Assembly: GCA_035699745.1 (NCBI GenBank)
Contig: DASSPH010000048.1
Span: forward strand, 22,390-86,389
Reading direction: 5' to 3'
DNA: 64,000 nt
Source: Vicinamibacterales bacterium
GTDB taxonomy: Bacteria > Acidobacteriota > Vicinamibacteria > Vicinamibacterales > 2-12-FULL-66-21
A program made the translations under genes and the position numbers. The notes below the pieces were generated by a model that saw nothing but the letters and a program-made list of their open reading frames with translations, was not told the origin of the DNA and made no database searches. Shown here in pieces: positions 51,094-60,327 of this stretch (the first letter of the stretch is position 1; every line of letters begins with the position of its first letter).

Positions 51094-52265
51094 GATCGTC
51101 CGCCTGCGGCCGGACGCGCCGTCAGGCGCCAGAACTGCGGCTCGGTCAGCACCGTGATCCGCAGTCCCTTCTCGCGCAGCCGCTTGATTTCCATCAGCTT
51201 CAGGCCGCCGTCGCGCCCCGCGGCCTGCAGCGCGTTCGGCCGTCCGCGCACGATCACCGTGGTCCGCGACGACGGGCCCGAGTGCACGATCGCCCCCGCG
51301 CGCTTCGCCGCCTGCGCCACCTGCTTGCGCGTCTTCGCGAAGATCCCGGTGAAGGTGATGTGGACCCCCTTCAGCGAGCGGACGATGCCGGTCTTCAGCG
51401 GCGCCGGCGGGGTGCGCAGCGCCGCGATCATCTCGTCGGCGCTCTCGTAGCGCTTGCGGCGCTCGCCGAGACAGCGGTGGACGATCTCCTTGAGCTGATC
51501 GCTGCAGGGCAGCGCGCGGATGTCGCTCGTCCGGATGCGCCGGCCGGCGTCGCCGTTGATCAGCATGCCCAGCAGCTGCCCCACCTGATACACGTCGTCG
51601 CGCGCCTGCCACTTCGGCGCCGCGCGCTCGAGCAGATCGCTCGGCGCCGTCATCCGGTTCATCGTGTGTGCGGTGATGCCGCGCGCGTCGTGCTGCTGGC
51701 GGACGATGCCGAAGTCGCCGAGCTTGAGCCGCGGTCCGGCGCAGACGAAGACGTTCACCGGCGTGAGATCGCGATGCAGCGTCTGGCCGCGGTGCAGACG
51801 CCGCAGCACGTCGAGAATGCCGGCGATCTCGCGCCGCACCGCGCGCTCCGACCAGCCGCCGCCGCCGCGCCGCAGGAACGCACTCAGATCGCCGTGCTCG
51901 GCGTACTCGAGCACGAGGAAGTAGCGCATGGTGCCGTCGGCGTGCAGCTGCGGAAAGGCGTCGTACACGCGGATCGCGCGCTCGTGGCCGTCGAGGACCT
52001 GCCCGAAATACGCTTCGCGCAGCCAGCCGTCCTTGCGCGTGCTCACCTTGACGCAGATCGTCGGCGGCACGTCTCCCGACCGGCCGATGCGGGTCGCGAG
52101 ATAGGCCTGCCCGAAGCCGCCGGCGCCGATGGGGCGCTCGATTCGGTACTGGAGGCCCGTCTCCGGACTCTGCACGATCTGGCTGCGGGCGAGCAGATCG
52201 CCCGGGGCGGCGTGGCGGACGCCGCTCGCCGTGCGCGTCGTCATCGTCCAGGGGTGGGCGGACAT
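51081..52265 (-). CDS. Ser/Thr kinase with C-terminal BRCT domain
   Basis: 394 residues from the ATG at 52265 (TACAAT 10 bp upstream). The kinase domain has GAGGFGQAYL (P-loop, near 48), the Lys in CVKVST, HRDLTPVNV (HRD with Asn), LGDFGIVR (DFG) and a C-lobe ending near 300. A BRCT-type domain follows: GVHITFTGIFAKTRKQVAQ, AGAIVHSGPSSRTTVIV and LTEPQFWRLT (residues 312-385). No membrane span. Kinase and BRCT in one chain is unusual in bacteria. The surrounding long minus frame is a shadow. Confidence 0.85.
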   Translation of the reverse strand: MSAHPWTMTTRTASGVRHAAPGDLLARSQIVQSPETGLQYRIERPIGAGGFGQAYLATRIGRSGDVPPTICVKVSTRKDGWLREAYFGQVLDGHERAIRVYDAFPQLHADGTMRYFLVLEYAEHGDLSAFLRRGGGGWSERAVRREIAGILDVLRRLHRGQTLHRDLTPVNVFVCAGPRLKLGDFGIVRQQHDARGITAHTMNRMTAPSDLLERAAPKWQARDDVYQVGQLLGMLINGDAGRRIRTSDIRALPCSDQLKEIVHRCLGERRKRYESADEMIAALRTPPAPLKTGIVRSLKGVHITFTGIFAKTRKQVAQAAKRAGAIVHSGPSSRTTVIVRGRPNALQAAGRDGGLKLMEIKRLREKGLRITVLTEPQFWRLTARPAAGGRSQRP

Positions 52266-52275
52266 GGAAAAGACG

Positions 52276-52281
52276 ATTGTA
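52276..52281 (-). promoter_or_regulatory. -10-like TACAAT before the kinase-BRCT gene
   Basis: TACAAT on the minus strand ends 10 bp before the ATG at 52265. No Shine-Dalgarno is visible. Confidence 0.4.
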
Positions 52282-52367
52282 CCCATCGGACGGGATCGGC
52301 GGCTACGCCGGCCGCGGTGATCCTGACCGGCATCATCGATGCATCGCCGCGGCGGGGAGGTACCCTC

Positions 52368-53297
52368 ATGCTGAGCTACGGCGTCCGCGGCAGCAGCGAA
52401 GAAGGTCAGCGCATCGAGTACGCCGGTGACGTCCACCGGGTGCAGACGGCCATCGTCAATGCCTATCTGGTCGGCACGCCGGACCAGTGGTTCCTCGTGG
52501 ACACCGGTCTTCCCGGCTTCGCGCCGCTCATCAGAAGCGCCGCCGCCGCCCGGTTCGGCGCCGCGTCGCGGCCGGTCGCCATCGTGCTGACCCACGGCCA
52601 CTTCGATCACGCCGGCAACGCCGACGCGCTGGCGCTCGGCTGGGACGTGCCGGTGATCGCTCATCCATTGGAGTTTCCGTATCTGACCGGCCAGTCCGAC
52701 TATCCCCCGATCGACTCCTCCATGGGCGGCGCGATCGCGACGCTCGCCCGCACGTTTCCGCGCCGCGGCCGCTCTCTGAAGGCGCGCCTGTTTGCGCTGT
52801 CGGGCGACAGCATTCCCGGCGTCACCGGCTGGCGCTGGCTGCACACGCCCGGACACACGCCCGGCCACATCTCGCTGTTCCGCGATGCCGATCGGACGCT
52901 GATCGCCGGCGACGCGCTCGTCACGATGAACATGGACTCGTGGACCGAGCAGATCAAACGGACGCCCGAGATCTGCAACCCGCCGGCGCCGCTGACGACC
53001 GACTGGATGGCGGCGCGCCGCAGCGTGGAAGACATCACGCTGCTGCGGCCGCAGGCGATCGGCGCCGGCCATGGCGCGCCAATCGCGGGCGGCGGGGTCG
53101 CCGATGCGGTCGAAGTGTTCGCGCGCACGTTGATGCCCCCGCCGGGCCGTTACGAGATCGCGCCGGCGCAGGCGGGCCTGAGCGGCGTCGAGTGGGTTCC
53201 GCCTCCGGTGCCCGACCCGTTCCCGCGCCGCGCCGCGGGGGCGGCGATGGTGGCGATCGGCCTGGTCGGCCTCGCCGCGGCCGTTCGGCGGCGCTGA
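52368..53297 (+). CDS. MBL-fold metallo-hydrolase
   Basis: 309 residues from the ATG at 52368 (GGGGAGG 7 bp upstream). The metallo-beta-lactamase signature is complete: THGHFDHAGN (near residue 86), HTPGHTPGH, GDALVT and the late GAGHGAPI. VDTGLPG, near residue 45, is also typical. The C-terminus has a hydrophobic run (AMVAIGLVGLAAAV) followed by RRR, which may be a tail anchor. The substrate is unknown; hydrolases of this family act on esters, lactones or thiol esters. Confidence 0.88.
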   Translation: MLSYGVRGSSEEGQRIEYAGDVHRVQTAIVNAYLVGTPDQWFLVDTGLPGFAPLIRSAAAARFGAASRPVAIVLTHGHFDHAGNADALALGWDVPVIAHPLEFPYLTGQSDYPPIDSSMGGAIATLARTFPRRGRSLKARLFALSGDSIPGVTGWRWLHTPGHTPGHISLFRDADRTLIAGDALVTMNMDSWTEQIKRTPEICNPPAPLTTDWMAARRSVEDITLLRPQAIGAGHGAPIAGGGVADAVEVFARTLMPPPGRYEIAPAQAGLSGVEWVPPPVPDPFPRRAAGAAMVAIGLVGLAAAVRRR

Positions 53298-53417
53298 TCG
53301 GGTTACTGCGTCAGCAGGCGCGCGAACGCGTGCCACGCGCGCGAGTTCGCGATGGCCTGGCCGGCCGCGAGGCGCATTCGCGCCACGCATTATCAGCGAA
53401 AAGCACTCCGGGATGAG

Positions 53418-53423
53418 GATAAT
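53418..53423 (+). promoter_or_regulatory. -10-like GATAAT before the 53430 gene
   Basis: GATAAT ends 6 bp before the ATG at 53430. No Shine-Dalgarno is present, so the start is probably leaderless. Confidence 0.35.
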
Positions 53424-53429
53424 GTCCGC

Positions 53430-53972
53430 ATGCGCAGACTGCTCGTGGCGGTGCTCGCGGCTGCGGCGCTCGGCGCCGCGCCTGCCGATCCGATCGACAG
53501 GATCCGCGAAGCGGATCTGACGCGCGACCTGTTCGCGCTGGCCGGCGACGCGATGCGCGGCCGCGAGGGAGGCACACTCGACGAGATGACGGCGTCTGCG
53601 TGGGTCGCGGAGCGCGCGCGCGAGGCGGGACTCCAGCCGGCGGGCGACAACGGCACGTACTTCCAGTTCTTCCCGCTCGAGCGGCTGCGCGTGTCGCCCG
53701 GCCACCGGGAGGGCTGGTATTACCGCAGCGATCACCTCCCGTATGCCCGCGCCGGCATCCCGGCGCTGTTCTTCACGACGCTGCTGCACCCCGATTACCA
53801 CACGCCGTTCGACAACCCGGATCGGATCGACACGGCAAAGCTGACGAGGATGACGCGCTGGATGTATGCGACCGGGCGCGCGGTCGCCGAGGCCGACAAG
53901 GCGCCGGCCGTCGATCCGGCGTTCAAACTGGAGCGCTGCCGCGACTTCACGGGGAATTACTGCGGTGGATGA
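53430..53972 (+). pseudogene. internally deleted M28 peptidase
   Basis: 180 residues with a signal peptide (MRRLLVAVLAAAALGAAP). The N-terminus has the M28 opening (LFALAGDAMRGREGGT..SAWVAERAREAGLQPAGDNGTYFQFF). The next residues join directly to the C-terminal part (HREGWYYRSDHLPYARAGIPALFFTTLLHPDYHTPFDNPDRID). The central block with the zinc His, Asp and Glu ligands is missing, without a frameshift. Family members are usually several hundred residues. It is probably inactive as a peptidase but could still be expressed. Confidence 0.75.
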
Positions 53973-53981
53973 CGGCTGCCG

Positions 53982-56339
53982 ATGTCTGCGGGGCTGCTGA
54001 CGGGCGAGACGCTCGGCCACTATCGCATCATCGAACGGCTGGCGGCCGGCGCGATGGGCGAGGTCTATCGCGCCGAGGATCTCCGCCTGCGGCGGGACGT
54101 CGCCTTGAAGACGATCCGGCCGGAAGACGACCCTGAAGACGGCACGGCGCGCCTCGTCGCCGAAGCGCGGGCGGCCTCCGCGCTCAATCACCCGCACATC
54201 GCGGTCGTCTACGAGATCGGCCACGCCATCCGCGGCACCGACTCGCTCGCCTATATCGCCATGGAATACGTCGAGGGGCGGACGCTCGCCGCGCTGGCGC
54301 GGGAAGGTCCGCTGGATCTCGACGTCGTGCTCGACATCTTCGAGCAGATCGCCGACGCCCTCGCCGAAGCGGAGCGCGGCGGGATCGTCCACCGCGACCT
54401 CAAGCCGGGGAACGTGATGATCGCGCCGTCGGGGCGCGTGAAGGTGCTCGACTTCGGCGTCGCCCTGCGCCAGCGTGCCGCGCCCGCGGGCGCGGACGAT
54501 CCGACCCGCACCGCCGATCGCATCGAGCTCGGCTCCGGCTTCGCCGGCACCGTCGGCTACGCCGCGCCGGAACAGATGGCGGGGCGCGACGTCGACGTCC
54601 GCGCGGACCTGTTCGCGTTCGGCGTCATGCTCTACGAGCTGGTCTGCGGACGCCGGCCGTTCGACGGCGACAATCCGGCGCAGGTGCTGGAAGCGATGCT
54701 CACCCGCGAGGTCCCGCCCTTCCCGGATCCGCAGCGCGACCCGCGGCTGCCGGTGCTCGAGCGGTTCGTGCGCCGCCTGCTCGCGCGCGAGCCGGCCGAT
54801 CGGCCGGCGTCCGCCGCCGGGCTCCGCGCGACGCTGGAGTCGATACGCGTCGCCGTCCGCCCGCCGCAAACGCCGCACGGCGACGCGCCGCCGGTCGTCG
54901 CCGTCGCCGGGTTCGTGAACATCTCGGGCAATGCCGATGACGAGTGGCTGGCGGCGGGGCTGGCCGAGACGCTCACCATGGACGCGGCGCAGCTCGAATC
55001 GGTCACCGTTCTCTCGCGCGAGCGCGTGCGGGAGATCCTGCGGACGCTGCGGCAGCAGACCGGCGAACCGGAAGAGCGGCTGTACGTGCGGGCGGCGCGC
55101 GCGCTGGGGGCGCGCTGGGTCGTCGCCGGCGGCTTTCAGCGTTCCGGTGCGGCCGTGCGGGTCACCGCCTCGCTCACCGACGTGGTCAGCGGCGAGATCG
55201 TCCGCACCGCGCGGGTGGACGGAAACGTCGACGGCATCTTCGAGCTGCAGGATCGGCTCGTTCGCGAACTGGCCGGCTCGCTGCGCGCCGCGATGTCGCC
55301 GGCCGCGCCGCTCCCCGACACCGAGGTGGTGAGCGCCTACGAGGCGTTCTCCCTCGGCGTGCTGAACCGCCAGGCGGAGAGCTTCGAGGCGCTCGACCGC
55401 GCCGTGTTGCTGTTCGAGCGTGCCATCGCCCTCGATCCCGCCTACGCCCGCGCGCACGTCGAGCTCGGCGCCGCGCTCGGCGCCAAGGCGGACTACCTGT
55501 CGATGCCGGAGCTGAACGCGCGCGCGCTGGTCAGCCTGCGCCGCTCCCTGGAGCTGCAGCCCGGGTCGGCCCGCGCCTGGCGCGAGCTCGGCTCCGCGCT
55601 GGTCCTCGTCGGCGACAACGCGGGCGCGACGGCGGCGCTGCGCCGCGCACTCGAGATCCATCCCGACGATGCGAGCTCGCTGGGGACGATGGGGCGCGTG
55701 CTGTTCATCGGCTACGCCCGCTTTCCGGAAGCGGCCGAATGGTTCGATCGCGCGCTCGAACAGAATCCCAACGCCGGCTGGTACTCGCTGCAGCTCGCGC
55801 ACTGCGCCGCGCTCCTGCGTGAGTTCGAACGCGGCGAGCGCGCCGCGGCGCGCTCGATGGAACTGCAGGAGACGTTCCTGTCGGGACGCCAGGGGCTGTT
55901 CATCGCCGGCGGATACATGCGCGCCGGCCACCTCGCGGCGCTCCAGGGGCGCCACGCCGACGCGGTGAATTTCTTCCGGCGCGAGATCGACTTCCTGGTG
56001 CGGACCGAGCATCCGCTTCGCCACCGCATCCTGGTGGAACTGAACGCGCGGCTCGGCGCGTCCTACCAGCGCCTCGGCGACAGCCACCGCGCGAACCACC
56101 TGTTCGACGTCGCGCTGGAGAGCTTCGAGCGCCGCATCCGGCTCGGCGCCGACGATCCGTTCACGCGGTACTACGCGGCCGCCGTACACGCGCTGCGCGG
56201 CGACGCCGAACCGGCGCTGGCGTTCCTCGAGCGCGCCCTGGCGCGCATGCCCGCGTTCACCGCCGCCCGCGCCGCCATCGAACCCGAGTTCGCGTCGCTC
56301 CGCGAGGATCCGCGATTTCAGCGGCTGGTGCCGCGATAG
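53982..56339 (+). CDS. Ser/Thr protein kinase with TolB-like and TPR regions
   Basis: 785 residues. The kinase domain (residues 12-280) has RLAAGAMGEVY, LKTIR, VHRDLKPGNV and LDFGVAL, followed by APEQMAG. Next is an adenylate-cyclase/TolB-N-like module (VVAVAGFVNISGNADDEWLAAGLAETL..SRERVREIL), and then TPR repeats (RALEIHPDDASSL..GYARFPEAAEWFDRALEQNP). It lacks the membrane helix commonly found between kinase and sensor in such proteins, so it is probably cytoplasmic. The ATG at 53982 is 9 bp after the stop of the truncated peptidase gene. No partner kinase is nearby. Confidence 0.9.
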   Translation: MSAGLLTGETLGHYRIIERLAAGAMGEVYRAEDLRLRRDVALKTIRPEDDPEDGTARLVAEARAASALNHPHIAVVYEIGHAIRGTDSLAYIAMEYVEGRTLAALAREGPLDLDVVLDIFEQIADALAEAERGGIVHRDLKPGNVMIAPSGRVKVLDFGVALRQRAAPAGADDPTRTADRIELGSGFAGTVGYAAPEQMAGRDVDVRADLFAFGVMLYELVCGRRPFDGDNPAQVLEAMLTREVPPFPDPQRDPRLPVLERFVRRLLAREPADRPASAAGLRATLESIRVAVRPPQTPHGDAPPVVAVAGFVNISGNADDEWLAAGLAETLTMDAAQLESVTVLSRERVREILRTLRQQTGEPEERLYVRAARALGARWVVAGGFQRSGAAVRVTASLTDVVSGEIVRTARVDGNVDGIFELQDRLVRELAGSLRAAMSPAAPLPDTEVVSAYEAFSLGVLNRQAESFEALDRAVLLFERAIALDPAYARAHVELGAALGAKADYLSMPELNARALVSLRRSLELQPGSARAWRELGSALVLVGDNAGATAALRRALEIHPDDASSLGTMGRVLFIGYARFPEAAEWFDRALEQNPNAGWYSLQLAHCAALLREFERGERAAARSMELQETFLSGRQGLFIAGGYMRAGHLAALQGRHADAVNFFRREIDFLVRTEHPLRHRILVELNARLGASYQRLGDSHRANHLFDVALESFERRIRLGADDPFTRYYAAAVHALRGDAEPALAFLERALARMPAFTAARAAIEPEFASLREDPRFQRLVPR

Positions 56340-56360
56340 GCAGATGGAGGCAATGCCGCG

Positions 56361-56777
56361 ATGGCGATGAAATTCTCGGATGTCACTCCCAACCTGGTCG
56401 TGTCCAGCGTCGAGCGCAGCATGGCCTTCTATCGCGACGTGCTCGGCTTCGCCGTCACCGCCACCGTGCCCGACGCCGGGCCGTTCGCCTTCGCATGGAT
56501 GCAGCGCGACGGCGTCAGCGTGTTCCTCAACAGCCATGAATCCGTCGAGGAGCACGCCGATCTCGCGGCGCGCCCGATCGGCGGCACCGCGACCGTCTTC
56601 ATCACCATCGACGCCGAGGACGTGGCGGAGGGGGTCGACGCCCTGTTCGCCTCCGTCTCATCCCGCGCCAGGGTGATGATGGGACTGAAGGACCAGTTCT
56701 ACGGCATGCGCGAGTTCGGGATCGAAGATCCCGACGGTTACGTGATCTTCTTCGCGCAGCGCATCGCCGGCCGCTAA
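56361..56777 (+). CDS. VOC family protein
   Basis: 138 residues: a single VOC module (VTPNLVVSSVERSMAFYRDVLGF, FAWMQRDGVSVFLNS, FGIEDPDGYVIFFAQR). The final Glu-type ligand position is altered (DGYVIFFAQ instead of the usual NxxEL/E). It resembles bleomycin-resistance/glyoxalase relatives. Its 3' end overlaps the convergent two-domain VOC gene by 4 bp. Function unknown. Confidence 0.8.
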   Translation: MAMKFSDVTPNLVVSSVERSMAFYRDVLGFAVTATVPDAGPFAFAWMQRDGVSVFLNSHESVEEHADLAARPIGGTATVFITIDAEDVAEGVDALFASVSSRARVMMGLKDQFYGMREFGIEDPDGYVIFFAQRIAGR

Positions 56778-57562
56778 GCCTTCTTCGCGTGCAGCGAGAA
56801 CGCGGCGCCCTGCGGGTCGATGCCGTTCAGGATCCAGTCGCCGCCCGGAACTTCCATCGGCCCGTTGATCACCTGGCCGCCGTTCGCCTTCACCCGGTCG
56901 ACGGCGGCATTGATGTCGGGCACGCGGAAGTAGATCCCCCAGTGGGGCGGCACGTGCGCCATCTCTTTCGGCTTGTTCATCATGCCGCCGAGCATGCGGC
57001 TGCCGCGATTGAACATCTGGTAGGTGCCCATCCCGGGGCCCATGTCCATCGCTTCGCTCGGCTGCCAGTTGAACAGCTCCTGGTAGAACTTCGAGGCCGC
57101 CTGCCAGTCCGTGGTCATCAGCTCGAGCCACGAGGCCTCGCCGATCTCGGGATCCCCCTCCGGCCGTCCCTCCCGGGGCTCCGGCTCCATCACGTAGAAC
57201 GGCGCGCCCTGCGGATCCTTCATCATCTGCATCCGTCCGACGGTGGGGACGGTCATCAACGGCGACAGCTCGCTTCCGCCGAGCCGCTTGATCTTCGCGA
57301 CCGCATCCTGGAGGTCGGGCACGCCGATATACATCGACCAGAACGGCGGCATGTTCATGCCGTCGGGCGTCTTCATCACGCCGCCGACGCCGACGTCGCC
57401 CGCTCGCTTGAAGATGGTGTAGGGCGTCGGGGAGTCGCCGAACGGCGCCGACGTCCAGCCGACGACGGCGTTGTAGAACTTTTCCGCCGCCTTGGGATCG
57501 GACGTCATCAGTTCCGACCAGACATGGCGGCCCAGAAGGGTGGGAGCTGCTACGGTCGTCAT
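56774..57562 (-). CDS. two-domain VOC protein (CFP30B-type)
   Basis: 262 residues formed by two VOC modules. Each has a WxELMTxDxxAAxKFY segment: HVWSELMTSDPKAAEKFY near residue 13 and SWLELMTTDWQAASKFY near 144. Each ends with a DPQGA block (DPQGAPFYVMEPE and DPQGAAFSLHAKK). The fused two-domain form is common in mycobacterial CFP30B and related proteins. Ligand and reaction are unknown. It shares 4 bp with the convergent single-domain VOC gene. Confidence 0.85.
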   Translation of the reverse strand: MTTVAAPTLLGRHVWSELMTSDPKAAEKFYNAVVGWTSAPFGDSPTPYTIFKRAGDVGVGGVMKTPDGMNMPPFWSMYIGVPDLQDAVAKIKRLGGSELSPLMTVPTVGRMQMMKDPQGAPFYVMEPEPREGRPEGDPEIGEASWLELMTTDWQAASKFYQELFNWQPSEAMDMGPGMGTYQMFNRGSRMLGGMMNKPKEMAHVPPHWGIYFRVPDINAAVDRVKANGGQVINGPMEVPGGDWILNGIDPQGAAFSLHAKKA

Positions 57563-57667
57563 GGTGCCTCCATTTTTGTTCGCAGCCGCCTATTTCAGCA
57601 CACCTGCAGGACGATGGCGCAACCCTGGGACGAACGGTTGGTCGAGCTGCGGAGACGGATCTTGATC

Positions 57668-60202
57668 TCAGCCCACCCGCACAGCCATCATCGTCGCGTC
57701 GTCGAACAGATCGCGGCCGCCGCGGAACTTCGCGATCGCGAGTTCGACGGTCGCCAGCACCTCGTCGGCGCTGGACACCGACGATGCGGCGACGAGCGCC
57801 TCGAGCCGCTCGGAGCCGAACATCTCGCCGCGATCGTTCTCCATCTCGACGCAGCCGTCCGTGTAGAAGAACAGCAGATCGCCGGCGCCGAGCTGCACTT
57901 CGATTTCCTTGTATCCGTGCCCGGCGAGCAGGCCGACCGGCAGGCCGGTGGATGACATCTTCTCGAGCCGCCCGTCCGTGCGCAGCACGAACTGCGGATG
58001 GTGGCCGGCGTTGACGTAGCGCATGCGCCGGGTCGCCGGATCGAGAATCGCCATGAACAGCGTCGAGTACACCGGACCGGGTGAATTCGCTTCGATGTCG
58101 TCGTCGATCGCGTCGGCGATTGCCGAGAGCTCCTGCCCGAGCGCGAAGCGGGTGCGCAGCGAAGCCTGGATGTTGGCCATCAGCAGCGCCGCGCCGACGC
58201 CCTTGCCCGAGACGTCGCCGACGAGCAGCGCGATCAGGCCGGAGTCGAGCACGAAGTAATTGAAGAAGTCGCCCCCCACCTCCCGCGCCGGTACCGACAC
58301 GCCTTTCACTTCGGTGAGGCCGAGCTGCAGCGGGGCGTGCGGCAGCATCTCCGATTGAATGCGGCGGCCGAGCTCCAGCTCGCGGCGGATGCGTTCCTGT
58401 TCGACCGCCGAGCGCTGATGCTGCTCGACGTCCGCCGCCATCTGGTTGAACGCGGCGGCGAGGCGTCCGATCTCGTCCCCCGATTTCACCGGCACGCGCG
58501 CGCTGTAATCGCCGTGCGCGATGCGGCCGACGCCGTCGGTCAACGTGGTGAGATTCTTCGTCAGGCGCCCCGACAGCGGCACCATGCCGACGAGCGCGAC
58601 GGCGATGAACAGCAGTCCGAAGCCGGCGTTGCGCGCGGTGGTGCGGCGCAGATCGCTGAGCAGATTGCCGACCGGACGCGCGATGCCGAAGCGGAGTCCG
58701 GCGCCGGATCGATCCGGCATGGTGACGACCACCCAGTCGCCGACGCGCTTGGTGCCCGGTGTGTCGTCCACGCCGGCGACGTCGAGCGTGCCGAGCCGGG
58801 CCCGATCCGCGTCGGTCGGCGCGTAGAGCTGCCCGTCGCGGCCGACGGCGAACGGAATCTCGCCGCTGTCGCGCCGGGTGTTCGCGAACACGGTGGCGAG
58901 GAGGTTGGGCAGATTGATTTCCGCGTTCACCTGCTGCAGGATCTGCCCGTCGCGCTCGACGCGCACGTTGAGCTGCGTGCCGGTGAGCGCCGCCTTCTTC
59001 GTCATCGGCGCCTCCGGCCTCGCGCGTGTCGCGCGCGGCGCGGCCGACTCCGGGACCGCCGGCTGCTCCGCCCGTGCGGGCGGTTCCGGGCGCTCCGTCA
59101 CGCGCGCGCGGGGCGCCGCCGGCGGCGTCGGAGGAACCCCGCCCGGTGCGGCGACCGACGGAACCGGGGAAACCGTCGCGGGAAGCGCCGGCGGCGTCGG
59201 CCTGGCACCGGGGGAAGGCTTCGCCTCTCCCGCGGCGCTCGCCTCCGCCGCCTGCTGCTTCGCAAGCTCCGCCTTCTTCGCGACTTCGGCCGCGCTCAGC
59301 TTCATTCCCTGGACGATGCCGAGGAGCCGCTGGTTGACCTCGCGTCCGATGCGCTGCCGCTGCTCGGGCGTCATCTGCTCGAACGCCTCGCCGGACGTCA
59401 ATTCGCGAAACAGCTCGCGGCGAATCGGCGCGAGGTCGATCTTGATGTGCGACGGATCGAGGTTCGGGTCCGGATCGGCAGCCGGGGTCGGATTCGGGTT
59501 CGGATTCGCGTCTGGTGCGCCGCGGCTCTCCGACCGGAACCGGCGCCCCCGCTCCCTGCCGCGGCCGGACGGATCCGGCGCCGCGTCCGCGCGCGCCGCT
59601 GGTTCGCTCTCGCGAGCGTCGGGGCTGGCCCCTCGCTCGCCGGCCTGCGGCGCACGGCCGGGAAACGCCTGTGTCGTCGGCCGCGCGCGCAGCGCTTCCT
59701 CCGCCGCAGCGGGGGCGCCGGGCGGCGCGGTGCGGAGCAGTCCTCCAGCGCGCCCGAGTCCGCGCACCTCGACGTTGTTCAGCAGCATCGCCACTTCGCC
59801 GAGCGCGCCGGCGACCTGCGCTTCGATGGCGCGCGGATCCACGGCGGTCGCCGTGACGGCGATCGGCGCGGCGGGCGCAGCGGGGGCCGCCGGCGGCCTG
59901 GCCGCGGCCGGCGTCGTCCGGGTCTGGCTGCGCGCGACGGTCTGAGTTGCGGGGGGACGGCTGCCGGACGTCCCGGTGGCCCCGGTCATCGGCATGTCCA
60001 TCAGATCCTGGACGCGCTCGCTGATCTGCGCGGTGACCACCTGCATTCGCTGCGTGAGCTCGCTGGTGAGCAACTGGGTCTCGTGCTGCGTCGCCGCGTG
60101 CAGCGCGCGGACGTTGCTCGTGTAGGTGTAGAGGGTTACGGCCGCGAGCGGGACGACGGACAGGAGGAAGAACGCGACGATGAGGCGAGTGCGGAGGCTC
60201 AT
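57668..60202 (-). CDS. membrane PP2C/SpoIIE phosphatase with HAMP domain
   Basis: 844 residues from the ATG at 60202. One N-terminal helix (LIVAFFLLSVVPLAAVTLY), a long extracytoplasmic region, a second helix (GFGLLFIAVALVGMVPL) and HAMP (RIAHGDYSARVPVKSGDEIGRLAAAFNQM) precede a SpoIIE phosphatase domain (EVGGDFFNYF, VGDVSGKGVGAAL, YVNAGHHPQF, FYTDGCVE, DDATMM). The extracytoplasmic part contains about 300 low-complexity residues rich in Ala, Pro and Arg, with an NPNPNPTP run. It probably dephosphorylates an anti-anti-sigma partner, which is not in this window. Confidence 0.9.
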   Translation of the reverse strand: MSLRTRLIVAFFLLSVVPLAAVTLYTYTSNVRALHAATQHETQLLTSELTQRMQVVTAQISERVQDLMDMPMTGATGTSGSRPPATQTVARSQTRTTPAAARPPAAPAAPAAPIAVTATAVDPRAIEAQVAGALGEVAMLLNNVEVRGLGRAGGLLRTAPPGAPAAAEEALRARPTTQAFPGRAPQAGERGASPDARESEPAARADAAPDPSGRGRERGRRFRSESRGAPDANPNPNPTPAADPDPNLDPSHIKIDLAPIRRELFRELTSGEAFEQMTPEQRQRIGREVNQRLLGIVQGMKLSAAEVAKKAELAKQQAAEASAAGEAKPSPGARPTPPALPATVSPVPSVAAPGGVPPTPPAAPRARVTERPEPPARAEQPAVPESAAPRATRARPEAPMTKKAALTGTQLNVRVERDGQILQQVNAEINLPNLLATVFANTRRDSGEIPFAVGRDGQLYAPTDADRARLGTLDVAGVDDTPGTKRVGDWVVVTMPDRSGAGLRFGIARPVGNLLSDLRRTTARNAGFGLLFIAVALVGMVPLSGRLTKNLTTLTDGVGRIAHGDYSARVPVKSGDEIGRLAAAFNQMAADVEQHQRSAVEQERIRRELELGRRIQSEMLPHAPLQLGLTEVKGVSVPAREVGGDFFNYFVLDSGLIALLVGDVSGKGVGAALLMANIQASLRTRFALGQELSAIADAIDDDIEANSPGPVYSTLFMAILDPATRRMRYVNAGHHPQFVLRTDGRLEKMSSTGLPVGLLAGHGYKEIEVQLGAGDLLFFYTDGCVEMENDRGEMFGSERLEALVAASSVSSADEVLATVELAIAKFRGGRDLFDDATMMAVRVG

Positions 60203-60237
60203 TGGAGCGCTGTGGTTAGCATACGCCAGTCGTCGGG

Positions 60238-60287
60238 CGGGGTTCGAGGGGCGAGGATCGAGGGGCGAGGTGCGGGGATCGCGAACC
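60238..60287. repeat. short GGGGCGAGGATCGAGG-type repeat
   Basis: In the leader region of the phosphatase gene, GTTCGAGGGGCGAGGATCGAGGGGCGAGG repeats a 15-bp unit nearly twice. On the opposite strand it resembles the CCTCGACCCTCGAACC repeat at 47321-47369. Confidence 0.6.
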
Positions 60288-60327
60288 GGCGGCACGGGAG
60301 GTCCGCCGGTCCGCGCCCGTGACGGCG

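Noticed and set aside
52287..56555. The upstream 1400 residues of an 1824-residue minus-strand frame
   Set aside because: Only the last 394 residues form the kinase-BRCT protein; the rest is the shadow of the MBL, peptidase and kinase-TPR genes.
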